A DNA stretch of 33,440 nt from NCBI GenBank assembly GCA_017303535.1, contig JAFLCO010000025.1:1-33440 (forward strand), read 5' to 3'. Shown here in pieces: positions 15,662 to 23,748 of this stretch (position 1 is the stretch's first letter; every line of letters starts with the position of its first letter). The DNA is from Planctomycetota bacterium. Its GTDB lineage: Bacteria > Planctomycetota > Planctomycetia > Pirellulales > PNKZ01. The translations under genes were made by a program, and so were the position numbers. The notes beneath the pieces are model-generated. The model was given only the letters and a program-made list of their open reading frames with translations. It was not told the DNA's origin and did not search any database.

Positions 15662-16996
15662 ATGGCCTATCTGCAGCTACGCACGTGGAAGCTCGGCGTT
15701 AAAAGCCTGATTCTGCATCCGCTGCGCTCGTTGCTCACGGTGCTCGGCATCTTCATCGGCACGGCGAGCGTCATCTGGCTGCTGGCGATAGGCGAAGGGA
15801 TCAGTTCCAAAGCCCAAGAGCAGATCGCACAGCTCGGGGCCGACAACATCATCCTCCGCTCCGTGCAGCCGCTGAAGAGCAAAGGGGCGACCGGTAAGCA
15901 AAGCCTGGTCGCCGCGCCGTACGGGCTCACGCGCGACGACTACACGAGCCTGTTTCAAATCCCCACGATCGCCCGGGCCGTGCGTATTCGTGAAACTCGG
16001 CGCGAGTGCAAGTATCAAGACCGCTCGTCCGACTCGCGCGTCGTCGGCTGCGATCCGGAGTACATGGAGATCAACCGGCTCGAAGTCGACAAGGGTCATT
16101 TCATCACCGATTCGGAGTTGAAAGCCGCCGACTTGGCGTGCGTCCTCTCCGCGGAATTGGCGGAAAAACTGTTTCGCTACGAAGACCCGCTCGGCAAGAC
16201 GATCCACATCGACCAGTACTACTACACGGTGGTCGGCGTGATGCGCTCGAAGACCGCGACGGCCGCGGTCGGCGGATCGATGTCGGGCCAAGACTTCGCG
16301 CAAGACATCTACATCCCTTACGAAACGTTCTACCGCCGCATCGGCGACAAGAACTCTTACTTCCACAACGGGCAGTTCACGCGCGAGAACTTGCAGCTCA
16401 ACCAAGTGACGCTCAAGGTCCGCAATCCCGACGACGTCTTGCCGACGGCCGACGCGATCCGCGCCATGCTTTCCGGCCGGCACCCGGACGAAGATTACGC
16501 CGTCGTCGTGCCGATGGAGTTGCTCGAGCAAGCCAAGAACACGCGGCTCATGTTCATGGTCTTCATGGGCCTGATGGCTGCCGTGTCGTTGGTCGTCGGC
16601 GGCATCGGCATCATGAACATCATGCTGGCCACGGTGACCGAGCGCACCCGCGAAATCGGCATCCGTCGGGCCTTGGGCGCGAAGCGCGGCGACATCACGC
16701 GGCAGTTTCTGATTGAGACGATCGTGCTTTCGATCGCCGGCGGCCTCACCGGCGTGCTCGGCGGACTCACGGCCGGACCGCTCGTGCTCGGGTTGCGGTC
16801 GTTTCTCGAATTCGCCATGCCCAGCGCTATGGCGTCGATGCCCGAGTCGATGCGCGACGTGGTGCCGATCATCGTCCCCTGGTCGATTCCGCTGGCGTTC
16901 GGTATCTCGATGATGATCGGCATGGTGTTCGGGCTCTATCCGGCCCGGCGTGCGGCACGGATGAATCCGATCGAAGCGCTGCGGCACGTCGCGTAA
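15662..16996 (+). CDS. MacB-like FtsX-type ABC transporter permease
   Basis: A 444-residue inner-membrane permease. ATG at 15662 (MAYLQLRTWKLG) is chosen over an upstream in-frame ATG inside the repeat, because family homology begins here. Helix 1 (LLTVLGIFIGTASVIWLLAIG) is followed by a periplasmic MacB_PCD-type domain of about 250 residues. Three more helices form the C-terminal FtsX domain, with the conserved GIGIMNIMLATVTERTREIGIRRALGAKR-type loop that contacts the ATPase. It ends with the usual YPARRAARMNPIEALR coupling segment. With the adaptor, ATPase and outer-membrane factor it completes a tripartite efflux or secretion pump. Substrate is unknown; macrolides, peptides or lipids are all possible in this family. 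Confidence 0.93.
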   Translation: MAYLQLRTWKLGVKSLILHPLRSLLTVLGIFIGTASVIWLLAIGEGISSKAQEQIAQLGADNIILRSVQPLKSKGATGKQSLVAAPYGLTRDDYTSLFQIPTIARAVRIRETRRECKYQDRSSDSRVVGCDPEYMEINRLEVDKGHFITDSELKAADLACVLSAELAEKLFRYEDPLGKTIHIDQYYYTVVGVMRSKTATAAVGGSMSGQDFAQDIYIPYETFYRRIGDKNSYFHNGQFTRENLQLNQVTLKVRNPDDVLPTADAIRAMLSGRHPDEDYAVVVPMELLEQAKNTRLMFMVFMGLMAAVSLVVGGIGIMNIMLATVTERTREIGIRRALGAKRGDITRQFLIETIVLSIAGGLTGVLGGLTAGPLVLGLRSFLEFAMPSAMASMPESMRDVVPIIVPWSIPLAFGISMMIGMVFGLYPARRAARMNPIEALRHVA

Positions 16997-17005
16997 CACT
17001 CAATT

Positions 17006-17055
17006 GTTTAGCCGCCTCGCTTGCGAGGCGCGCATCGTAAACGATGCGGCTAAAC
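17006..17055. repeat. TAGCC/GGCTA bounded two-hairpin element, copy 3
   Basis: Perfect 10-base outer inverted repeat GTTTAGCCGC ... GCGGCTAAAC enclosing two hairpins, GCCTCGC-TT-GCGAGGC and GCATCG-TAAA-CGATGC. It would fold as a three-way junction. It lies 10 bases after the permease stop and may end or protect the efflux transcript. Confidence 0.85.
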
Positions 17056-17172
17056 GGTTTCCGGCGTTTTCCGCCCCTAGTTCGCCGTCGCCGCGCCGAC
17101 TAAACTCGATAGATGCGCCATCGTGCGCTTTTCTCTTCCGTTTCTTCCGGTCCGGCTCTCCGCGGTTTCGCC

Positions 17173-18237
17173 ATGCAACGTACGTCCGACGTCAATATTC
17201 GCAGCCTCGTTCCGCTCACGCCGCCGCAGACGTTGATCGACGAGTTCCCGCTTTCCGAGCGAGCCGCGCAGACCGTCATCGAAGGCCGCGAAGCCATTCG
17301 CAAGATCCTGGCCGGTGAAGATCGCCGCCTGCTCTGCGTCGTCGGACCGTGCTCGATTCACGACGAAGTCGCGGCCTTGGATTACGCCCGGCGGATCCTC
17401 GCGGTCGCGCAGCGGTTGTCGGACCGGCTCTGCATCGTGATGCGCGTGTACTTCGAGAAGCCGCGCACCACGGTCGGCTGGAAGGGCCTAATCAACGACC
17501 CGCACCTCGACGGCACGTTCGACATTCCCGAAGGTCTGCGCCGCGCCCGCAAGCTGCTCTTGCAAATCAACGAGATGGGCATGCCGTGCGCAACGGAAAT
17601 GCTCGATCCGGTCACGCCGCAGTACACGGCCGACCTTGTCACCTGGGCTTCGATCGGCGCCCGCACCACCGAGTCGCAAACGCACCGCCAGATGGCCAGC
17701 GGCCTTTCGATGCCGGTCGGCTTCAAGAACGCCACCGACGGCAACTTGCAGATCGCCATCGACGCGATGTTCTCGGCCCGCACGCCGCATAGTTTCCTGG
17801 GCATCGACGTCGAAGGACACCTGTGCATCGTCAACACTACCGGCAACTCGCTGGGGCACATTATCCTCCGCGGCGGTCGGACCGGCACCAACTACGATCC
17901 GCAAACCGTGCAAGACGCCGTCGCCGGCATGAACAAGTCCGGCCTGACGCCGAACGTGATGATCGATTGCAGTCATGCCAACAGCGAGAAGGACCATCTG
18001 AAACAAGAAGCGGTCTGGCTCAACGTGCTCGAACAACGGGCCGCCGGCGCGACGAACATCATCGGCATGATGCTCGAAAGCAATCTCCACGAAGGCCAGC
18101 AAAAGCTCGTCGACCCGAAGCAGCTGGCCTACGGCGTCTCGATCACCGACGCCTGCCTGGGCTGGGAGAAAACGGAAGAACTTCTCGAAGCCGCGCACGC
18201 CGCGATGGGGCGCGCGATGGAAACGGCCGGAGCATAG
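17173..18237 (+). CDS. aroG: 3-deoxy-7-phosphoheptulonate (DAHP) synthase, class I
   Basis: A 354-residue enzyme condensing phosphoenolpyruvate and erythrose 4-phosphate, the first step of the shikimate pathway, in the cytoplasm. It is very close to the E. coli AroG/AroF/AroH type. Shared stretches include VVGPCSIHD, the substrate-binding MRVYFEKPRTTVGWKG, IGARTTESQTHR, GFKNATDG, IDCSHANS and YGVSITDACLGWE. ATG at 17173 (MQRTSDVNIRSL) matches the family N-terminus; the frame is open upstream to 17113. The AroG-like N-terminal extension used for amino-acid feedback is present, but which amino acid inhibits cannot be said. It stands alone, away from other aromatic genes. Confidence 0.96.
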   Translation: MQRTSDVNIRSLVPLTPPQTLIDEFPLSERAAQTVIEGREAIRKILAGEDRRLLCVVGPCSIHDEVAALDYARRILAVAQRLSDRLCIVMRVYFEKPRTTVGWKGLINDPHLDGTFDIPEGLRRARKLLLQINEMGMPCATEMLDPVTPQYTADLVTWASIGARTTESQTHRQMASGLSMPVGFKNATDGNLQIAIDAMFSARTPHSFLGIDVEGHLCIVNTTGNSLGHIILRGGRTGTNYDPQTVQDAVAGMNKSGLTPNVMIDCSHANSEKDHLKQEAVWLNVLEQRAAGATNIIGMMLESNLHEGQQKLVDPKQLAYGVSITDACLGWEKTEELLEAAHAAMGRAMETAGA

Positions 18238-18274
18238 TTCACCACGGAGGCACGGAGAACACGGAGGCAGTCGG

Positions 18275-18385
18275 ATATTGCAAAATGCAAATTGGTAATT
18301 GCAAATTGCAAAATGGCGCAAGCGAGCGGCAACGACATTCGCTCAATTTGCAATTTGCATTTTGCAATTACCAATTTGCAATTCC
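18275..18385. repeat. AT-rich heptamer repeats in opposed arms
   Basis: The left arm, 18275-18316, is six 7-base units (ATATTGC, AAAATGC, AAATTGG, TAATTGC, AAATTGC, AAAATGG). The right arm, 18344-18385, is six 7-base units (CAATTTG twice, CATTTTG, CAATTAC, CAATTTG, CAATTCC). The arms are largely reverse complements, sharing GCAAATTGGTAATTGCAAA, around a 27-base centre. Three CACGGAG words with 8-9 base spacing precede it at 18243-18266. It lies between the DAHP synthase stop and the promoter of the next gene. Confidence 0.9.
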
Positions 18386-18414
18386 GGCTAAGGTCCGCTT
18401 CGGCGGTCGCGTTG

Positions 18415-18444
18415 TTGAGTTAACCCAACACGCCTGCCTATAAT
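18415..18444 (+). promoter_or_regulatory. sigma-70-type promoter
   Basis: TTGAGT (18415-18420), an 18-base spacer and a perfect TATAAT (18439-18444). The predicted start of transcription near 18451 gives a leader of about 50 bases to the SMP-30 gene at 18500. This is the best promoter match seen in the window. Confidence 0.6.
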
Positions 18445-18499
18445 CGACGACGCTCTCCAACGTCGTTCATCTCTTGAGTCTGCAGCCGGAGTCTTCAGT

Positions 18500-19603
18500 A
18501 TGTTCGGCCTCACGCGCACGGTTTTTCTCGGCGGATCGCTCAGTTTGTCGCTGCTGATTTCGCCGGCGTTAGCGCAAGATCCGGCCAAGCCGGCGGCACA
18601 GAAATCGCCGGAAGCGGCGGCGGCTGAAGCGGTCGCTCCGCCGGCGAAGGTGATCGCCGCGCCGATCGTTGCGCCCGGCGCGACGGTGAAGCCGGAGGGA
18701 ATCGTCGCCTTTCTCGAAGGCCCGGCTTGGCATCCCAACGGCAGCGTCTTTTTCACCGACGTCGAAAACAACCGCATCATGCGGCGCGACGTCAGCGGCA
18801 AGTTTCAAACCTTCCGCACGCCCTCGGGCAAGGCCAACGGGCTGGTGTTCGACGCCGATCGCCGACTCATCGCCTGCGAAGGTGCCGGCGAAGGAGGCAA
18901 CCGCCGCGTCACGCGCACGGAAACCAACGGCGTCGTCACGGTGCTGACCGATCGCTACAAAGGGAAGCGTTACAACGCCCCCAACGACTTGACACTCGAC
19001 AGCCGCGGCCGCATTTACTTTACCGATCCGCGGTACGGCGACCGCGACGGCTTGGAAATGTTCGACGAAAAGGGAAATCCGATCTTCGGCGTGTACCGCA
19101 TCGACGACGACGGCAAGGTCGAGCGGATTCTGTCGTACGAAGTCGCCTGCCCCAACGGCATCGACGTTTCGCCGGGCGACAAGTATCTGTACGTCGTCGA
19201 CAACGACAACAGCAAGCCCGACGGCAACCGAAAGGTGTGGCGATTCGAACTGACGCCGGAAGGGACTGTCGTGCCGAAGACGCAGACGCTGCTCTACGAC
19301 TTTGGGCGCGGCCGCGGCGGCGACGGAATGGCGATCGACGTGGAAGGCAGGCTCTATGTGGCCGCCGGAACCAACGTGGCCGCGCCGCCGAAAGAAACGG
19401 CCGAAAACAAAGCGGGCGTCTACGTCCTCTCTCCGGAAGGGAAGTTGCTCGAGTTCATTCCCGTGCTGGAAGACATGGTCACCAATTGCACGTTCGGCGG
19501 CCCCGACCTGAAGACCCTCTACATCACGGCCGGCCACAAGCTGTGGAGCATCCCGGTCGGCACGCCCGGCTACCTGCCGTATCCGCGGAAGATTAAGCAG
19601 TAG
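18500..19603 (+). CDS. secreted SMP-30/gluconolactonase-like beta-propeller protein
   Basis: A 367-residue protein with a Sec signal peptide (hydrophobic 8-22, cleavage after ALA at about 25), an Ala/Pro-rich linker to about 62, and then a six-bladed propeller of the SMP-30/gluconolactonase/LRE type. Metal-site residues typical of the family are visible: Glu73 in FLEGPAW, Asn in YNAPNDLTLDSRG and Asn-Gly in CPNGIDVSPGDKYLYVVD. Members hydrolyse sugar lactones, so a periplasmic or secreted lactonase acting on gluconolactone-like compounds is plausible but unproven. It has its own promoter. The gene ends head-to-head with the beta-helix gene across a hairpin. Confidence 0.9.
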   Translation: MFGLTRTVFLGGSLSLSLLISPALAQDPAKPAAQKSPEAAAAEAVAPPAKVIAAPIVAPGATVKPEGIVAFLEGPAWHPNGSVFFTDVENNRIMRRDVSGKFQTFRTPSGKANGLVFDADRRLIACEGAGEGGNRRVTRTETNGVVTVLTDRYKGKRYNAPNDLTLDSRGRIYFTDPRYGDRDGLEMFDEKGNPIFGVYRIDDDGKVERILSYEVACPNGIDVSPGDKYLYVVDNDNSKPDGNRKVWRFELTPEGTVVPKTQTLLYDFGRGRGGDGMAIDVEGRLYVAAGTNVAAPPKETAENKAGVYVLSPEGKLLEFIPVLEDMVTNCTFGGPDLKTLYITAGHKLWSIPVGTPGYLPYPRKIKQ

Positions 19604-19633
19604 GCGTTTTTGCCTTGGTGGATCGGAGGCGAG

Positions 19634-19653
19634 CGGGGGCTGTCAGGCCCCCG
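19634..19653. terminator. hairpin between convergent genes
   Basis: CGGGGGC-TGTCAG-GCCCCCG, a 7-base perfect stem. The T tract is weak (TTGATCTT), so it is a likely but not classical terminator for the SMP-30 gene on one side and the beta-helix gene on the other. Confidence 0.5.
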
Positions 19654-19670
19654 TTGATCTTGAGTCGGCA

Positions 19671-21059
19671 TTACGGCTTCGGCAACATCGCAGAATCGAC
19701 GCCGCCTGTGAATTCCGCCGGTGCGACGAGCGAACCGTCGAACGGTTCGCGGAACTTGAGAATCGCGGGGCGAGGCTTGGTCGATCCTGCCGGCCACCCT
19801 GTAAGATCGACGTCAACCAAACTGCCGGCGCCGGTCGCCTTCGTCATGGCGCCCACGGTGAGCTTGTTCCGTCGCTCGGCGAGGCTCCCGACCACCGAGT
19901 CGTCCAGTTTCAAAACGTCGGCGTCGACCGTTAAATCGAATCCGACGATCGCCGAGTTCTTCATCAACACGACCGCACCGCGCATCCAGCGCAGGCTCGT
20001 ATTCTTGCCGCGGCGCACGACCGCCGTGTTCTCCGTCTCCAGCGTGCACGTGCCCGGCGGCGTCTTCCCTTCCTTATCCGGTCGCGGGCCGAGCACGACC
20101 ACGCTCGACGACGCACTCGAGAATACCAAACTGTTCGTGAGCGTGTGCCGGCCGGTGTCGAGCACGAAGACGTCGAAGCCGAGGCAATCGCGAATCAGCA
20201 CGCGGTTACTGTCGCTGTGGCTGGCGTTGGTATGGCAGAAGCCGGTGCTGTTGCCGATCGACGTGAACCCGTCGACCTTGATGCGGCAATCGTCATGGGC
20301 GCTGATCCCGTCGTCGCCGCATTCGACGGCCGAGACGTTCTCGAACACGACGCCCCGGCAGTAGCCGTGAATATTGAAGCCGTCGTTGTAGACGTGCTGC
20401 GTGTTCAGGTTGCGAATGACGATGTTCTCGTTGCGTCCGCTGATCTGCACGCCCGCCGAACGCATGGGTGCCTCGATCACATAGTCGCCCGGGCTTTTCG
20501 TCGGCTCAATCTGCACATAGAACGCATTTTCGTCGGTGATGAACGTCCACTCCTCGGGCTGCAACTCCTCCGGTTTCTTCAGCGGCAAGCTTGGGCCTTT
20601 CGATGTCCGCCCCATGTGCTGCATCCGCCCGTTGATGCGAAAGAACCAGCGGCCGACGATCGCCGCATCGATGCGCGGCAATAGCGCGACCTTGCGATAC
20701 CGGCCCGGTGCAACGTTTTCCCAGGTCGCCAAGTCCATCCGTTCCGCGCCGGTGATCGTCGCCCCGTGGCCGTCGAGCGTGATCGGCTTGTCGGCCGGGC
20801 AGATCCGATCGTGAAACACGGGCGATTCGTGATACGGCTCGTCGAGCTTCGCGAGATGCACCGTATCGCCGGGGAGCGCGTAACGCACGGCCCTATGAAT
20901 GGTCTTCACCGGCCCAGGGCCCGCGCCGTCGGCCTCCGCCGCGAGGCCGTCGTTCCGTTCGTCGCCGAGCGTCGGATGAACGTAAAGATCGCGGGCCGCA
21001 CAAGGCACCGCCGCGAGCAACGGCAACAACAGGAAGAAGCGGGCGGATCGGCAAAGCAT
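19671..21059 (-). CDS. secreted right-handed beta-helix protein
   Basis: A 462-residue protein. The frame is open further upstream, but ATG at 21059 (MLCRSARFFLLLPLLAAVPCAARDLYVHP) gives a clear signal peptide with cleavage near CAA-RD. LYVHPTLGDERNDGLAAEADG and the following AVRYALPGDTVHLAK are typical of DUF1565/polysaccharide-lyase-like beta-helix proteins common in planctomycetes. The middle carries repeated beta-helix coils (VIRNLNTQHVYNDGFNIHG, FENVSAVECGDDGISAHDD, RIKVDGFTSIGNSTGF). No lyase active site can be assigned by eye. It probably binds or cleaves polysaccharide outside the cytoplasm. Confidence 0.85.
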   Translation of the reverse strand: MLCRSARFFLLLPLLAAVPCAARDLYVHPTLGDERNDGLAAEADGAGPGPVKTIHRAVRYALPGDTVHLAKLDEPYHESPVFHDRICPADKPITLDGHGATITGAERMDLATWENVAPGRYRKVALLPRIDAAIVGRWFFRINGRMQHMGRTSKGPSLPLKKPEELQPEEWTFITDENAFYVQIEPTKSPGDYVIEAPMRSAGVQISGRNENIVIRNLNTQHVYNDGFNIHGYCRGVVFENVSAVECGDDGISAHDDCRIKVDGFTSIGNSTGFCHTNASHSDSNRVLIRDCLGFDVFVLDTGRHTLTNSLVFSSASSSVVVLGPRPDKEGKTPPGTCTLETENTAVVRRGKNTSLRWMRGAVVLMKNSAIVGFDLTVDADVLKLDDSVVGSLAERRNKLTVGAMTKATGAGSLVDVDLTGWPAGSTKPRPAILKFREPFDGSLVAPAEFTGGVDSAMLPKP

Positions 21060-21129
21060 CAGAACCTCGCGACGATGGGCGATAATCGTAGCCCGATCGT
21101 AGTCGGCCCCACGGTTCGCCGCCACGGCC

Positions 21130-21528
21130 TTATCGCTTCCGCACACCTCGATCAAATCGGCCGGCTTGCAAATGTTGCGAAGCGTCGCGCGGCGTATCGG
21201 GCGAAGTGCTCCAAGCCTTCGCGTCGGAGCCGCGTTGCGGCGAGCGCGGCTTCGCGGCGCCCGCCTCGATCTTCCACTCGCGGACCGCGCACAAGCGGCA
21301 CGGCACATAAACGCGCCCGCCGCAGGTCGAACAGCGTTCAATTGGCCCGGTTTCCAGCGGATCGCCGTCGGCCACCGCCGGGCTCTCATCGCGCGTCTTC
21401 AAAGTTCCGTTGAAGATCGAGTTCACCGAGCCGCGGCTGATCCCGAGCCGGTCGGCGATTTCGCGGCGGGAGAGCTTTCCTTCGAGCAGCAGTCGTCGAG
21501 CGGCTTCAATGGCGGAGTTGGCAAGCAT
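21130..21528 (-). CDS. small helix-turn-helix protein with zinc knuckle
   Basis: A 132-residue probable transcription regulator. ATG at 21528 has GGAG eight bases upstream and begins the domain; the frame is open further upstream. Residues 15-42 form a resolvase/Sigma-70 r4-like HTH (LSRREIADRLGISRGSVNSIFNG). Then follows a Cys-X2-Cys ... Cys-X2-Cys knuckle (Cys66, Cys69, Cys77, Cys80; CSTCGGRVYVPCRLC) that should bind one zinc. The rest is low complexity. Proteins with this HTH-plus-knuckle layout recur in planctomycetes, and their targets are unknown. It lies 70 bases upstream of the beta-helix gene on the same strand. Confidence 0.8.
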   Translation of the reverse strand: MLANSAIEAARRLLLEGKLSRREIADRLGISRGSVNSIFNGTLKTRDESPAVADGDPLETGPIERCSTCGGRVYVPCRLCAVREWKIEAGAAKPRSPQRGSDAKAWSTSPDTPRDASQHLQAGRFDRGVRKR

Positions 21529-21734
21529 GGCGGCGGCTCCTTTGCGGCACAAAATCGTGTTGCGTGAAATCATGAAAAATGGCCGCTTCGGAAACCGCGA
21601 AAACCGCGCGAATTCGACGAGCGACAGGGAGGATCATACGCGCGCCGCCGGCCAAATTCCAAAGCCGCGCGGCTACAAAATGTAGGCGGTTGCGGTCGCC
21701 GTGCACCTACAGATAGACGCGAATTCCGCAGCCG

Positions 21735-21758
21735 AAAATCATGCCGAAAACCCCGGCA
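21735..21758 (-). terminator. weak terminator-like hairpin
   Basis: On the minus strand TGCCG-GGGTTTT-CGGCA followed by TGATTTT. It lies about 60 bases past the stop of the lipoate ligase gene. The stem is only five bases, so it is uncertain. Confidence 0.3.
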
Positions 21759-21813
21759 GGCTCTTGCTTTTGGCCGCGCCCTTTGCCGCCGTGCATACGC
21801 CGCAAGGCCGACG

Positions 21814-22581
21814 TTATGGCACCCGCAATAGCCACTCGGGCAACGTGAATTTCTCGCGCGCTTCGCGCTCCGCGGCGACTTGGATCTGCGTGACGAATTG
21901 CTCGGTCACCGGCTGATGCGCGGTGAAGCTTTGTTGGAGGCCCACCTCCAGTGCAGCCCGGGTCGTCGGCAGATTGTCGACGAACGACAAGTGCGCACGT
22001 CGCTCGCGATAGTCGGGCATGCGCGGCGGCGTGCGCAGCACCGCGCCGATCACGTTGAGCGGATAGTCGTAGAGCAACGTGCCGTGATAGAGCAGCGCCT
22101 CGCGACGGCAGCGCAGGCTGTTGCCCGAGAACTTCCGCTCGCCGCGCGCCAGGTCGCTCGTTCCGCGCAGCGCGACGTCGGGCACTTGCGGACGGATCGC
22201 CGCCGCCACGCGCTCGAGCACATAGCGATGAGCCAGGTCGACGGCCCGAAGCTCGGGATGGTTGCGGTAGGCCAGGACGACGGAATACATCAAACAGCCC
22301 GGCCCGATGACGACCGCGGCTCCGCCGCTAGTGCGCCGCACGACGTCGACGCCCCGCTTGCGGCATTCCGCCAGGTCGACCTCGCCGTCGAGTGACGACG
22401 AGCGGCCGATGACGACCGCCGGCCGGCGGGCTTCCCACACCCGCAGAAACTCCGGCGGCTGCGAAACCTCCTCGGCACCGTCAGGCCGTGCCGTCGCCCA
22501 TTGCTCGACATAGTCAAGCAGGGCCTCGTCGAGCGCTACGTCGTAGGGGGCCGAAGAGCAGGTGTGCGAAAGAAAAAACAT
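21814..22581 (-). CDS. lipoate-protein ligase / biotinyl-lipoyl transferase family protein
   Basis: A 255-residue enzyme of the BPL_LplA_LipB fold. The binding motif RRTSGGAAVV starts at 82 and the catalytic lysine is Lys150 in GERKFSGNSLR, matching the K-hxGNS pattern of LplA-type ligases. HGTLLYDYPL follows, as in the family. Such enzymes attach lipoate or octanoate to E2 or glycine-cleavage H proteins in the cytoplasm. The small C-terminal domain found in E. coli LplA is missing. That is common for octanoyl transferases (LipM/LipL-like) and short ligases, so the exact reaction (ATP-dependent ligase or transferase) is unclear. It is divergent from the HEAT-repeat gene. Confidence 0.88.
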   Translation of the reverse strand: MFFLSHTCSSAPYDVALDEALLDYVEQWATARPDGAEEVSQPPEFLRVWEARRPAVVIGRSSSLDGEVDLAECRKRGVDVVRRTSGGAAVVIGPGCLMYSVVLAYRNHPELRAVDLAHRYVLERVAAAIRPQVPDVALRGTSDLARGERKFSGNSLRCRREALLYHGTLLYDYPLNVIGAVLRTPPRMPDYRERRAHLSFVDNLPTTRAALEVGLQQSFTAHQPVTEQFVTQIQVAAEREAREKFTLPEWLLRVP

Positions 22582-22741
22582 CGCGAAACGCCGAGAAATG
22601 TCGCTGCGAGCGACGGCGGCACGGCTCGTCGTCGCGGAAAGGTTCGACTAAACTTAACTGTTTGCCGCCGGTAGGAAAACGCCTGCCGTACGGTCGCGCT
22701 CGTCCTTGTTCGCCGCCTCTTGCACGCCGCACTGAAATCTC

Positions 22742-23743
22742 ATGGCCGATACTCCGCAACGCCCGCAGCCGCCCCTTTCGCCCAACGACGCCCTGCCGCC
22801 GGTCGAACCGCCGAGCGCCGGTTTCATCGTGCAGCTCTTCGTCATTCCGGCGGTGATCGTCGCGATCATCATCATCGTGTGGGCCACGTTCAATTGGCTG
22901 GCTCACATGGGGAGCGATCCCCGGGCGCATGTCGAAGCGCTCAAGCGCAACAACGAGGGTCGTTGGCAAGAGGCCGTGAATCTGGCGAACGAACTCAACC
23001 GCACGGGCAACGAAGCCCTGCGCCGCGACGAAGCGATGCTCCGCGAGTTGACGACGCTGCTCGATTCGGAAATGACCGCGGCTTCGATGGAAGATAAAGA
23101 CGTCAGCTTCCGGATGTACTTGTGCCGGACGATCGGCGAGTTTTACCAACCGGCCGCGCTGCCGCCGCTGGTGAAGGCCGTCGAAACCAATCGCGCGCCG
23201 TCCGAGCGCGATGTACGACTTGGCGCACTGCAGGCCTTGGCCCGACTGTTGCCGAACATCACGAAGGACAAGCCGGAGAACGATCCGAACTTGCGTCGCG
23301 CGCTGGAAGCCGCGTCCAGGGACGAGGATCCGGTCGTGCGCTACCACGCGGCCTACGACTTCGGCGTGCTCGGCGACCAAGCGTCGCAAGACCGGCTTGA
23401 AGTGATGCTCAACGACGCGAACGTCGACGTGCGGATGAACGCCGCCACCGGCTTGGCCCGACATGGCAACGCGGCCTGCGTCGAAGAACTTGCCAAGATG
23501 CTCGACCCGGCGGAAACCGCAGGGCTCGACGCCGAGCAAGAACCGGAGGCCCGCGAGGCCAAGCGTTTCACGATGTTCGCCAATGCGCTGGAGGCCGTGA
23601 AGCAATTTGCCGCGAAGAACCCGAAGGCCGATGTGAAGCCGCTCGTGGCCGGGCTCGATAAGCTGCTCGCCTCGAACCCGCCGGCGAATATTCGCTTGGC
23701 AGCGGAAGATGTTAGGCGCGACCTGCAGAAACGCGGCAGTTAG
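22742..23743 (+). CDS. membrane-anchored HEAT-repeat protein
   Basis: A 333-residue protein with a proline-rich N-terminus, one membrane helix (about 28-50, FIVQLFVIPAVIVAIIIIVW) and then alpha-helical HEAT-like repeats to the end. The clearest repeat is DPVVRYHAAYDFGVLGDQASQDRLEVMLNDANVDVRMNAATGLARHG, around 190-245, built of two helices per unit. HEAT scaffolds bind other proteins and have no catalytic site. It is common in planctomycetes as a membrane adaptor, but no partner is known here. It ends six bases before the convergent isochorismatase gene, leaving almost no room for terminators. Confidence 0.85.
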   Translation: MADTPQRPQPPLSPNDALPPVEPPSAGFIVQLFVIPAVIVAIIIIVWATFNWLAHMGSDPRAHVEALKRNNEGRWQEAVNLANELNRTGNEALRRDEAMLRELTTLLDSEMTAASMEDKDVSFRMYLCRTIGEFYQPAALPPLVKAVETNRAPSERDVRLGALQALARLLPNITKDKPENDPNLRRALEAASRDEDPVVRYHAAYDFGVLGDQASQDRLEVMLNDANVDVRMNAATGLARHGNAACVEELAKMLDPAETAGLDAEQEPEAREAKRFTMFANALEAVKQFAAKNPKADVKPLVAGLDKLLASNPPANIRLAAEDVRRDLQKRGS

Positions 23744-23748
23744 CGCGA

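Noticed and set aside
15677-16999. 440-codon open frame on the - strand
   Set aside because: It is antisense to the permease and has a His/Arg/Asp-rich composition typical of shadow frames.
18275-18385. Possible CRISPR array
   Set aside because: Units are only seven bases with no spacers between them, and no cas gene is nearby; it is a tandem heptamer array.
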